From Chloroflexota bacterium (lineage in GTDB: Bacteria; Chloroflexota; Anaerolineae; Aggregatilineales; Phototrophicaceae): a stretch of DNA of 64,000 nucleotides. The notes under the pieces are model-generated. The model saw nothing but the letters and a program-made list of their open reading frames with translations. It searched no databases and was not told the DNA's origin. Where the stretch lies: assembly GCA_026707665.1 (NCBI GenBank), contig JAPOWK010000159.1, positions 104,870 through 168,869 of the forward strand. Reading direction: 5' to 3'. The position numbers and the translations under genes are program-made. Below, in pieces: positions 54,315-62,232 of the stretch (position 1 is its first letter; every line of letters begins with the position of its first letter).

Positions 54315-55163
54315 TTAGTCCTCGTTCAGATTCTTCAATTCCATAGCGATTTCCGCCCCAGTTGGCGCGCTGTTTAAGCCGGCGCGCGTCACCGAGTACG
54401 CCGCCAGTTTCCCCGCCAGTCGCACAGCGCTTGTGACATTGCCGCCTACGATCGAAAGCGATCCTAAAACCGATGCGGCAAAGACATCGCCCGCGCCAGT
54501 TAGATCATGGGCTTTTACCGCGATGCTGTCGTAATGCTTCGCTTTGCCAGCGAAGTAATAGGTGCCGCCGTCGCGTCCCTTTGTCACGATCAAATGCTTG
54601 CAGAAGGGCCGCATCTCATCCGTCAACTGCGGGAAATGATGGACATCCTCTTCACTGTAAACCACGATGTCGATTTGCCGCAACGTGTCTTCATCAAACC
54701 AAGGCCGGAACTTCACCAAGCCGCCGTCATCCCAACGCCGCATCAAACCCTGCATGGTGAGCATGACAGTCGCTGAAGGAAATGCACGGGCCCACTCCAG
54801 CGGATTGATCTCGGCCGCTAGCGGACCCAGGTGCACATAAGGGGCGGATATCCACGCTTCCGGCACATCGCTTAAGGCAAGTGGGCAGGCGGTCGAGCGC
54901 ACGTATTGCCGGCGTCCGCTCTCGCTGTAAACATTTTCATACGTGAGTGACCGTTCACTTGGGACGACAAAGACCTCGCCATGGCTCCGCAGGTGGTCCA
55001 GTAGCGGCTCGTCCCTGGCGGCGCTGGTCACGATACCTACGCGATGGCCAAAGGCTTTGTATGTTGGCGCGGCATAAGAAACAGTGCCGCCCAACATTCG
55101 CCCGCCCGGCGCCAAATCGACGGTCATGTGTCCGATCAAAAGAATATCAATTTCTGTTGTCAA
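54315..55163 (-). CDS. PfkB-family (ribokinase-like) sugar/inositol kinase
   Basis: 282 residues. PfkB signature 2 is HDLTGAGDVFAASVLGSL, with the Asp base in GAGD, and the N-terminal GGTVSYAAPTYKAFGHRVGIVTS is the substrate-binding segment. The lineage is close to inositol/nucleoside-type kinases such as MIK, but substrate cannot be fixed from the sequence. The start is TTG 55163: AGGTGAG lies 8 nt before it and an early ATG is lacking. Confidence 0.88.
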   Translation of the reverse strand: MTTEIDILLIGHMTVDLAPGGRMLGGTVSYAAPTYKAFGHRVGIVTSAARDEPLLDHLRSHGEVFVVPSERSLTYENVYSESGRRQYVRSTACPLALSDVPEAWISAPYVHLGPLAAEINPLEWARAFPSATVMLTMQGLMRRWDDGGLVKFRPWFDEDTLRQIDIVVYSEEDVHHFPQLTDEMRPFCKHLIVTKGRDGGTYYFAGKAKHYDSIAVKAHDLTGAGDVFAASVLGSLSIVGGNVTSAVRLAGKLAAYSVTRAGLNSAPTGAEIAMELKNLNED

Positions 55164-55249
55164 CGAAGATACTCACCTGACGTCGGTCAATGAGGGCGTG
55201 CAAACGGAGATGGTACGCCGGTGAAAATAACGGATGGTGGCCGGCGCGG

Positions 55250-55987
55250 CTATCTGGGGACGATCGTAACTTTCCGCGTGCGACCTTCGCCGACACTGCG
55301 CGTGGTCACATCCTGGCGGCCCCGCAACGTCAGATGAATGATGCGTCTCTCGTTGGCATGCATCGGCTCAAGCGTGATTGTTCGACCCTGTTGCACGGCT
55401 TGTTTGGCCAAGCGTTGCGCCAAACCGCGCAGGCGGTTCGATCGCCCAGTCTTGTAACCAGCCACATCAACGATGACATTCGCTCGCCGTTCCAGCCGCC
55501 GGCTGCAAATCAAGCGCACGATGTGCTGCAAGCAGGACAGGGTTTCGCCGCGGCGCCCGATCAAGCGGTTGATGCGCGCCCCGGTAACATTGAGCATCCA
55601 GTGCGGCGCATCATCCTCATCGTCTTCCGTGCGATGAACTTTCACTTGCGCCTCGATTTGCATTCGCTCCAGCAGTTCGACCAGCACTTGCCTGCCGACG
55701 ATGGCGTCTTCATCCAGGTCTTCTTCCCCGACTTCAGCCAGAGGCAAGCGATCCTGCTCCTCAGCCTCCTCCGCTTCCGGCTCAACCTCGTCCTCGGGCG
55801 CCTCGCCTTTGCGCCGGCCGATCAATACGATTCTGACTCGTGCCTCACGCGCGCCGAAACCGAACAAGCCAGTATTCGGCTCTTCGAGAACCTCGATCAT
55901 CACATCGCCGGGCGTCGCATTGAGTTCAGCCAAACCCTTGCTAATCGCCGCATCGACTGAATTGGCGGTCACTTCGATCATCTCCAT
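55250..55987 (-). CDS. khpB: KhpB/Jag RNA-binding protein
   Basis: 245 residues. Jag_N domain (about 1-60: EVTANSVDAAISKGLAELN, GLFGFGAREARVRI), an acidic linker (EDEVEPEAEEAEEQDRLP), KH domain (about 100-180, GRRGETLSCLQHIV) and R3H domain (ANERRIIH). It binds RNA and typically acts with KhpA in cell-envelope control. It follows yidC by 40 bp, the usual order. Confidence 0.93.
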   Translation of the reverse strand: MEMIEVTANSVDAAISKGLAELNATPGDVMIEVLEEPNTGLFGFGAREARVRIVLIGRRKGEAPEDEVEPEAEEAEEQDRLPLAEVGEEDLDEDAIVGRQVLVELLERMQIEAQVKVHRTEDDEDDAPHWMLNVTGARINRLIGRRGETLSCLQHIVRLICSRRLERRANVIVDVAGYKTGRSNRLRGLAQRLAKQAVQQGRTITLEPMHANERRIIHLTLRGRQDVTTRSVGEGRTRKVTIVPR

Positions 55988-56027
55988 GGTTCAGGTCCTT
56001 TGTTCGAGATGCAGCCGGGGCAACAGG

Positions 56028-56921
56028 TTATTTCTTGCGCGGCTTCTTCTTCCTGCGTTTTCGCGTCTTTTTCGTCGGTTCTTCTTCTTCGAAAACGATC
56101 TCCACCGGCGCATCGTCGGTTTGCTTCTTGCGAAATAGCTTGTCCAGAACATTACGCCCTTGCGGGCTGTACTGCACGATCCCGATGAGATTCGACGTGA
56201 CAAAGTAAACTGACAATCCCACCGAAAAAGTCATCGAGAAAAAGCCGAACATGATGGGCATAATGGTCGTCATGCTTTGCATCATCTGCGCCTGGCCACC
56301 GCGCGGCTTGTCGTCTTCATCATCGTCTTTCTTGTCTGATTTCTGTTTCGTCGTCATCATCGTCAGCTTCTGCTGCGCCCAGGTTGTAACCAGAACCAAA
56401 AGCGGCAGCAGCAGCGAATAGTGGGGATTCTCGGTCGGCGCCAGCGTCAAGTCCAATTCGGGCAGAATACTAGCCAACTGGGGAATAGGCGTCCACATGC
56501 GTTGCAGCGGGATCAGCGAATCCAAGCCGGGAATAAGCAGGCGCTCAGACAAATCGACGAGCTGAAACGGCGTGGCGGCCAACGCGAAAAAGATCGCTTG
56601 ATACAGCCCAATCAAAATGGGAAACTGAATCACCATCGGGAAGCAGCCGCCAACCGGATTGACTTTGTTCTCCCGATATAGTTTCATCTGCGCTTGCGAC
56701 AGTTTCTCTTTGTCGTTTTTATACTTTTCCTGGAGTTTCTTGAGCTGCGGCTGAACCTGCTGCATTTTTCGCGATGATTCTTGCTGCTTCGCCAACAGCG
56801 GATAAGTCAGAAAACGAATGATGACAGTTAATACGACAATCGCCAGGACAATATCCTGGTTTAGAGCGGCATAGAGCCAAGCCAGGATCGTCACAAACGG
56901 ATTTAGAATTAAGTCCCACAT
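56028..56921 (-). CDS. yidC: Membrane protein insertase YidC (Oxa1/Alb3 family)
   Basis: 297 residues with 5 hydrophobic helices, lacking the large periplasmic domain of proteobacterial YidC. YPLLAKQQESSRKMQQVQPQLKKLQEKY and NPVGGCFPMVIQFPILIGLYQAI are the conserved regions. It has a basic C-terminal tail (TRKRRKKKPRKK) as in many Gram-positives and Chloroflexi, which may bind ribosomes. A Gly/Asp-rich loop (KSDKKDDDEDDKPRGG) is lineage-specific. Confidence 0.95.
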   Translation of the reverse strand: MWDLILNPFVTILAWLYAALNQDIVLAIVVLTVIIRFLTYPLLAKQQESSRKMQQVQPQLKKLQEKYKNDKEKLSQAQMKLYRENKVNPVGGCFPMVIQFPILIGLYQAIFFALAATPFQLVDLSERLLIPGLDSLIPLQRMWTPIPQLASILPELDLTLAPTENPHYSLLLPLLVLVTTWAQQKLTMMTTKQKSDKKDDDEDDKPRGGQAQMMQSMTTIMPIMFGFFSMTFSVGLSVYFVTSNLIGIVQYSPQGRNVLDKLFRKKQTDDAPVEIVFEEEEPTKKTRKRRKKKPRKK

Positions 56922-56944
56922 GCAGACATGCCCCCGTCGACGGA

Positions 56945-58120
56945 CTAGCGCGGATAGACCCAGTTCTGGCGCCCATCGATCTCGAACGCAATCAGCAACC
57001 GGCCGTCATGGACTGAAGTCACAATCAGGAGCGGTTGATCGATTTTCAACGACTCGCTCGGCATCAGCAGTAGCATGTCGCCAAGCAGCTCCGGCAGGGC
57101 ATCCACTTCGCGCACATTTACTGGTACGCCGTCTCGCTTGTCAAGCCAATAGACCTTGCCATCGCGCGAAGCGACGATAACGCGTTCCATATAGGCCAGC
57201 GGTCCCGCTCGTATGCCTCGATCGGCAACCTGGTTCGACCAAATCTCTGCCAGGTTTCGTTCGCTGTCAAGCGCATGAACGAAGCCGCTGAGATCAGCCA
57301 CATAGATGATGCCGTTTTCGTCAATCTCCGGCGTACCCCAAACCCAGTTCTGCGTCGCATAACGGCTGAGAATCCGCCCGTCAAGCGAAATCTCAAAAAA
57401 GGACTTGTTGAAGCTGCCCACGTAAAGACGGTCATTCGCCAATAACGGGGTCGATGCCACGCTGCCACCCAAATCGACCGACCAGAGGCGATGCCCGCTG
57501 CTGCGGTCTAGCGCGTAAAGGTTGTGATCAATCGATGGAACGATGATCATGTCCCCCACCAGAAGCGGCGTCGCCCAGACGCCTTCCTCCGTATGGAAGC
57601 GCCAGATCTCGCGGAAATCATCAAGCGACAAGGCGCTCAGCCCGCCGTTCTGATAAGGCACGTATAAGATACCCTCAGCGACGAGCATGCTGGCGACTAT
57701 CTTGTCCGGCAATGGTATCGTCTGCTTCACTTCCAGAAGAACCGAATCCACCAAAAGCAACTTGCCGCTATTGGCGGCGACGAGCATGGTTTCCGCGTCA
57801 AGGACAATCGGCAGCGAGTAAAACTGCGCGCCCTCGTTGTTTGAGCCTTGCAAGATCCAGCTTCGAGGATTGTTCTCGCTGTCCAGCATCGCCTGGCCAT
57901 TGACCGGGTTGATCAGGCGCAGCGGCGCGCCGTTAACCGGGCTCAGCAGGGCGACATCATTGTTATAAGCCAACGCAATGTTCTGCTCGCCATTGACGTT
58001 GATCAAGCCTACAGCGGGCCAGCTGACGCCCATGCGAGCGCCGACGCAACCAGATGTGGCGAGCAAGGCCAGAACCAGGCAGATTGCGAGCCGGCAGCGC
58101 CTGCGATTCGATTTAGACAA
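56945..58120 (-). CDS. PQQ-like beta-propeller lipoprotein inserted in the rpmH-yidC operon
   Basis: 391 residues from TTG 58120; AAGGAG of the yidD end lies 5 nt before it. A short basic N-terminus and hydrophobic helix (RLAICLVLALLATSGC) ends in a probable lipobox Cys. The rest is a beta-propeller of about seven PQQ/BamB-like blades with repeating segments such as IYVPYQNGGLSALSLDDFREIW, IVPSIDHNLYALDRSSGHRLW, LYVGSFNKSFFEISLDGRIL and IIYVADLSGFVHALDSE. Located between yidD and yidC in a very conserved operon. It may be an envelope assembly factor; that is inference. Confidence 0.8.
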   Translation of the reverse strand: MSKSNRRRCRLAICLVLALLATSGCVGARMGVSWPAVGLINVNGEQNIALAYNNDVALLSPVNGAPLRLINPVNGQAMLDSENNPRSWILQGSNNEGAQFYSLPIVLDAETMLVAANSGKLLLVDSVLLEVKQTIPLPDKIVASMLVAEGILYVPYQNGGLSALSLDDFREIWRFHTEEGVWATPLLVGDMIIVPSIDHNLYALDRSSGHRLWSVDLGGSVASTPLLANDRLYVGSFNKSFFEISLDGRILSRYATQNWVWGTPEIDENGIIYVADLSGFVHALDSERNLAEIWSNQVADRGIRAGPLAYMERVIVASRDGKVYWLDKRDGVPVNVREVDALPELLGDMLLLMPSESLKIDQPLLIVTSVHDGRLLIAFEIDGRQNWVYPR

Positions 58121-58122
58121 AA

Positions 58123-58344
58123 TCACTCCTTTGGCGGGACGGGATCGTAACCGCCGGGATTCAATGGATGGCAGCGCATGATCCGTCTTATTCCCATCCA
58201 AGTCCCTTGCACCGGGCCATAAGCCTCGATGGCTTCATACGTGTAGACCGAACATGTCGGCGTGAAGCGACAGGCGCTAGGGAGCAGCGGCGAGACAAAA
58301 CGCTTATACGCCCGAATCGAATTCAGCAGCGCCCACTTTAGCAT
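58123..58344 (-). CDS. yidD: Membrane protein insertion efficiency factor YidD
   Basis: 73 residues. [20 protein letters not shown] and [17 protein letters not shown] are family signatures, with Cys in both. A small protein helping YidC-dependent insertion. It starts one base after the rnpA stop. Confidence 0.95.
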   Translation of the reverse strand: MLKWALLNSIRAYKRFVSPLLPSACRFTPTCSVYTYEAIEAYGPVQGTWMGIRRIMRCHPLNPGGYDPVPPKE

Positions 58345-58345
58345 C

Positions 58346-58687
58346 TCAGCCGCTTTCCATTAGACGCGCCCGTGTCAACAGCTCATACAATATACGATAT
58401 ATTTCGCTGAATGGTTGCCGCATGATAGCGGGCCCCGGGATCACGACGACATCAAATCCTTGATGCATTTCGCCATGCAGCCGCGCGAGGATTGTGCGCA
58501 AGCGCCGTTTGCATTTGTTGCGGGCAACGGCCTTTCCCAGTCGCTTAGACGTCACAATGCCATAACGATTGTGAGACAACTCGCTCCCGCAAACGTTGAT
58601 CTTTAGGTCGTGATGGCGACGGACGGCGCCCGAACGCTGTACCCGAGCAAAGTCGGACGGTCGGCGCAACCTCAATGCGGATTTCAT
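58346..58687 (-). CDS. rnpA: Ribonuclease P protein component
   Basis: 113 residues. Basic RNA-binding protein of RNase [16 protein letters not shown], then the RNR-type motif [18 protein letters not shown], where RNKCKRRLR aligns with the usual RNRxKRxxR. Starts at ATG 58687, with a TTG at 58690 immediately after the rpmH stop as an alternative. Confidence 0.94.
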   Translation of the reverse strand: MKSALRLRRPSDFARVQRSGAVRRHHDLKINVCGSELSHNRYGIVTSKRLGKAVARNKCKRRLRTILARLHGEMHQGFDVVVIPGPAIMRQPFSEIYRILYELLTRARLMESG

Positions 58688-58690
58688 CAA

Positions 58691-58870
58691 TTAGCTGGCG
58701 TTCCAGTTTGTCTTCTTCACATGGTTGGGCGATACGCTAAGTTGGTGGCGACCGCGCAGGCGGCGAGCCTTGAGAACGCGCCGTCCGCCACGGGTGCTCA
58801 TGCGCTTGCGGAATCCATGCACACGCTTACGCCGGCGAACCTTCGGCTGCCAGGTACGTTTGGTTGACAT
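58691..58870 (-). CDS. rpmH: 50S ribosomal protein L34
   Basis: 59 residues from ATG 58870. The L34 core [20 protein letters not shown], then [20 protein letters not shown], is canonical. A 15-residue C-terminal extension ([15 protein letters not shown]) goes beyond the usual 44-46-residue protein. It leads the rpmH-rnpA-yidD-yidC operon. Confidence 0.95.
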   Translation of the reverse strand: MSTKRTWQPKVRRRKRVHGFRKRMSTRGGRRVLKARRLRGRHQLSVSPNHVKKTNWNAS

Positions 58871-58913
58871 TGAATTTGCCTCTGTCTCGTGTTGTCTTGC
58901 ACCACAAACCACA

Positions 58914-58942
58914 AGTATAGTTCAGCAAGGTCGGCGGGTCAA
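58914..58942 (-). promoter_or_regulatory. Strong putative promoter of the rpmH operon
   Basis: Minus strand TTGACC (58937-58942), a 17-bp spacer and TATACT (58914-58919), 44 bp before the rpmH ATG. I searched 58871-59180 for DnaA boxes (TTATCCACA-like) and saw none, so there is no sign of oriC here. Confidence 0.7.
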
Positions 58943-59180
58943 CCGCGGCTTGGACTTCCCGCCGCTTGCCAGTCCACTTGCGGAACATCATGGTCAGAAT
59001 CAATTGCCTGGTTTTGGCCAGGATTTCAACATCCAGGCGACAATCTTTCGTTCAGTTACCGCTTGACTCAATCAGCAATGATACAGTAGGATTGCAGCGT
59101 CGTAAAATCTGCTATCCCGCTAACATCATGTTTGCGCCGATATCTTGCACGTAACGAGCGATTGAGGGAGGTGCCTCGCC

Positions 59181-60764
59181 TTGCTCCCGGCACAACATTG
59201 GGCATATAGTTTCTCAATCGGCGCTGAAGACATTGATGGCATCACCAACCTCCTGCTGGACAAAGAAACGCCCCTCTCGGCTGGACAACTCGCCACTGAG
59301 ATCATCCGAAAGCGAGAAGCGAACCTGCGCCAGCAACTGCAAGAGCAGTATCAGGATACCAAAGTCTACCGACCCGCGGACCGTTTTGACGTTGGGGATC
59401 GGCTCATCTTTTCCCAGTTGGATTATGCCACCGCCAGCGTCGTCGGCTTGCGGACAGGGCAAAGCATGGACCTGACACCGCTCAAGATTGCCGCCGTCAG
59501 CTTCGACGAAGCCAGCCACGACGGCGAAAACGGCCAGCGAGAGTTTGTGGTCGAATACGAGGGCGAGCACCCGCTCAACAACCCGGACTTGAACCGCCAC
59601 CCAAGCAAGGTAGACATCAATTATACGATAGCGGATATTCTTAACGATCCCTCCACCAATATCATTGACCAAGTGAATGATGCGCTGGAGCGCAATCCTG
59701 ACCTCGTGCGCATCTCCGGCACCTGGTTTGTGCGTGAGTTGTTGGTTGACGTAGACATCGGTCACTTGCATTTGGCGGAAGCCGTGCTGGACATGCACGA
59801 AGGCGGGCCGTTGGAGACCGAGCGCATTCTGAATGAAATCGGCGGGCTCGGCGATGCCCCCACCCCCTTACAGATCTTTTCTCTCAACTACGCCATGAAT
59901 GAAGATGAACGATTTGACGAAGTCGGGCCGGCTGGTCAAGTCCTCTGGCATCTGACACAGCTCTTGCCGCGCATGGTTATGCAGGTGCCAGCGATCCTGC
60001 AGTATGTGCCAATTGAATATGACCGGCAACTGCTGACAGGTGATATGCTGCAATTGGAGTATGACCTGGATGATGAGCACTCGCCCATCACGTCGCCGCC
60101 TCCAGAAGACGAAGTGATGCTGACCTTGACTTATCCGCACAGGCGCGTCGGCACCCTGCCGATCAATTCCGAAACCAAATACATCTTTCCCGATGCCAAA
60201 ACACCGCGCATAGCCATTACCATGGTCGATGCAATTGACCAACAGGAATTTTCCTGCTGGGTAGTGCACGAATTCAAATATGTGTTTGGCCTGGCGCCCC
60301 TATACCAAAAGCATCATCTTCCGGTTGGCGCCTATGTATACTTGAACCGCACCGACGAACCGAGCCGCATCGAAATTGAATTTGATAATTATCGGCCGCG
60401 TACCGAATGGATTCCACTGGTGGAGCGGACGGCTAACGACCGGCTTCGTTTCAAGACAGCCAAGCGCGCAATAGGCGCAGATTATGACGAGCACATCATC
60501 GTCGGCGTATACAATCTGCCTGAGGTGGATAAACTTGGCAAGGATATTCAAACAAAGCGGGTAACTTTGTCGGAACTGTTGCGCAATTTGGTCGCCGAAC
60601 TGAGCCGGCAGAACCCGCAAGGCACGGTGCACTCCAAGGTCTTGTACAGCACTTTGAACATTTTGCGCCGCTGCCCGCCTGGTCCTATGTTTGCTACACT
60701 CATTTCCAATCCAGACTTTGAGTACGTTGGCGGCAATTATTGGAGACCCGGTGTGCAGCCGTAA
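59181..60764 (+). CDS. Unknown protein with N-terminal winged-helix-like region, first of a three-gene cluster
   Basis: 527 residues, cytosolic, with no membrane helix. The start is TTG 59181 with GGGAGG (59166-59171) 9 nt upstream. The N-terminus (SIGAEDIDGITNLLLDKETPLSAGQLATEII) reads as a small helical, HARE-HTH-like winged helix domain, then a basic helix (RKREANLRQQLQEQY) and beta-rich middle (FDVGDRLIFSQLDYATASVVGLRTGQ). The rest has repeated beta segments (VMLTLTYPHRRVGTLPIN; PSRIEIEFDNYRPRTEWIP) and no known catalytic motif. It is divergent from rpmH. Confidence 0.65.
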   Translation: MLPAQHWAYSFSIGAEDIDGITNLLLDKETPLSAGQLATEIIRKREANLRQQLQEQYQDTKVYRPADRFDVGDRLIFSQLDYATASVVGLRTGQSMDLTPLKIAAVSFDEASHDGENGQREFVVEYEGEHPLNNPDLNRHPSKVDINYTIADILNDPSTNIIDQVNDALERNPDLVRISGTWFVRELLVDVDIGHLHLAEAVLDMHEGGPLETERILNEIGGLGDAPTPLQIFSLNYAMNEDERFDEVGPAGQVLWHLTQLLPRMVMQVPAILQYVPIEYDRQLLTGDMLQLEYDLDDEHSPITSPPPEDEVMLTLTYPHRRVGTLPINSETKYIFPDAKTPRIAITMVDAIDQQEFSCWVVHEFKYVFGLAPLYQKHHLPVGAYVYLNRTDEPSRIEIEFDNYRPRTEWIPLVERTANDRLRFKTAKRAIGADYDEHIIVGVYNLPEVDKLGKDIQTKRVTLSELLRNLVAELSRQNPQGTVHSKVLYSTLNILRRCPPGPMFATLISNPDFEYVGGNYWRPGVQP

Positions 60765-60774
60765 GGAAGGGCGA

Positions 60775-61215
60775 ATGCCGCTCAATTATCTCATCAAACC
60801 GAGCGTCGAGACCAAATTCTATATCGATTTTGATTGGTGGAAACAGAGCCGCGATGATCTTCAGATTTATTTGCGCACGCATTTGACGCCCGATCAGCAG
60901 AAATCGCTGGAGCATAAAGACCTCGGCGAAGTTTATGACTACGTAGACCCGGAGACTGGCGAAGTGTCTCAGATGGATGCCCTCGGCCTGGCAATCCGAG
61001 AGTCCGCCATGCGCGATGATTTCATCACCGAGCATATCGGTTTGATCGACAGCGTATTCCGGGTCTTGCTTGTTAACGGCAATGACCCGCTCAACGCGCT
61101 GGAATTGGCGAATCTCACCGGGCGCGATGCCTCGACGATCCTCAAGACAATCGGTGGCCTGCGCATTTACCGTGGCATTCGACCGTATCATGCAAGTTCC
61201 GGAATGGAAGGCTAA
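60775..61215 (+). CDS. Unknown protein, second of the three-gene cluster
   Basis: 146 residues, from ATG 60775 with AAGGAAGG upstream; the preceding gene stops 10 bp before. Sequence: acidic and Trp-rich start (LIKPSVETKFYIDFDWWKQS), then an Asp/Glu-rich middle, and an LTGRDASTILKTIGGLRIYRG end that looks like a short HTH. No family is known to me. Confidence 0.65.
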   Translation: MPLNYLIKPSVETKFYIDFDWWKQSRDDLQIYLRTHLTPDQQKSLEHKDLGEVYDYVDPETGEVSQMDALGLAIRESAMRDDFITEHIGLIDSVFRVLLVNGNDPLNALELANLTGRDASTILKTIGGLRIYRGIRPYHASSGMEG

Positions 61216-61218
61216 GCA

Positions 61219-61632
61219 GTGGCGCGGGTAATCAACACCAACAGCCCGGGTAAGCGCCGCAATGCCCATATGCGCACTATCGCTGAGATATTGCGCCATC
61301 TCAGCCAGCAGCGAGAAATCAGTCAGCAGACGAAAGATATGGTCGCTATGCTGGTCTTCTGCTTGCGCGGCGTGGAGCAAACGGTCGAAGAGTCCATTGT
61401 CGCCTGGGAAAAGCGCGGTTACTGGAAGAAAGCAGACGACTTTCAGCAGAAGTGGTGGTGGTCCTCGCTGATGGCGGATGCGATTGAAAAGCTCCTGCGC
61501 GATGGAAACTGGGACGAAATCCCTGAAACCATGATCAAACTCTACCCACATTTTGCCGATATCCAGATCAACAGGCTGACGCGCGATCCGGCGGATTGGC
61601 ATGGCGCCTACGTCAGGCTCATGGATGCCTAA
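61219..61632 (+). CDS. Unknown Trp-rich protein, third of the three-gene cluster
   Basis: 137 residues from GTG 61219, 3 bp after the preceding stop. All-alpha look (IAEILRHLSQQREISQQTKDM, VEQTVEESIVAWEKRGYWKKA, DDFQQKWWWSSLMADAIEK), with many Trp and Arg. No known family. Short spacing with its two neighbours suggests one complex. Confidence 0.65.
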   Translation: MARVINTNSPGKRRNAHMRTIAEILRHLSQQREISQQTKDMVAMLVFCLRGVEQTVEESIVAWEKRGYWKKADDFQQKWWWSSLMADAIEKLLRDGNWDEIPETMIKLYPHFADIQINRLTRDPADWHGAYVRLMDA

Positions 61633-61785
61633 GCATCTTGCATTGCGGATCCGCTGTAAATTCCCAATTGAGCGCCAACACAATAATCTTTTCCTGCGCA
61701 ATTTTCAGTTGCCAATATTCAGCGTCTGCTGGAAATTTTCTAGGCAATCTGCCTAAGGCTTTGTATACTATATCCAATACATTTG

Positions 61786-62196
61786 ATGCCGTCATCGATA
61801 GCGTCGAACAATGCGGAATCCACAACAGTGACCGAAAGCGTAAGCACGCCAACCGATACCGCTACTGAATGGAAGTCCGAGGACGAATGTCGGATCGAGC
61901 GAATGACCTGGTTCGGCATCGTCGGCGTCTTGGTCGTCACCGGCGCGTTTCCCGCTTGGCTGACCTTGCACAACGGTATCACGCCGTTGGCGACGGGCTG
62001 TATATTGATCCTCTCCGGCTTCCTGCAATACCGCAGAGGTTATCGCGTTGGGTACACGACCTGGGTTGCCGGGACGCTGCTGCTAGCCACGGCGGGCTTC
62101 ATTTTCGGGAACCGACCCGATCTCGACTTGTCGCTGATCGCGATCGTCGCTGCCATCGTGGTCGTAGGCGCTGGCATCTTCACGCGAGAGACCTAA
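61786..62196 (+). CDS. Small polytopic membrane protein, unknown
   Basis: 136 residues. A Ser/Thr-rich N-terminus is followed by four hydrophobic stretches (about 41-60, 67-83, 90-108 and 116-133: WFGIVGVLVVTGAFPAWLT, TPLATGCILILSGFL, GYTTWVAGTLLLATAGFIFG, LIAIVAAIVVVGAGIF). No known family. TATACT-like sequence at 61763 could be its -10. Confidence 0.6.
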   Translation: MPSSIASNNAESTTVTESVSTPTDTATEWKSEDECRIERMTWFGIVGVLVVTGAFPAWLTLHNGITPLATGCILILSGFLQYRRGYRVGYTTWVAGTLLLATAGFIFGNRPDLDLSLIAIVAAIVVVGAGIFTRET

Positions 62197-62232
62197 TAAC
62201 GTTTGACCAATCAAAACGTAGCGGACCGCGAT

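Noticed and set aside
58871..59180. Replication origin beside rpmH
   Set aside because: rpmH is often near oriC, but I see no dnaA, no dnaN and no DnaA boxes here.
60700..61701. 333-residue minus-strand frame opposite the unknown cluster
   Set aside because: Overlaps two tightly spaced plus-strand genes with good ribosome-binding sites.
61740..61760. TAGGCA/TGCCTA hairpin as a terminator
   Set aside because: Only a 6-bp stem with no T-run after it.
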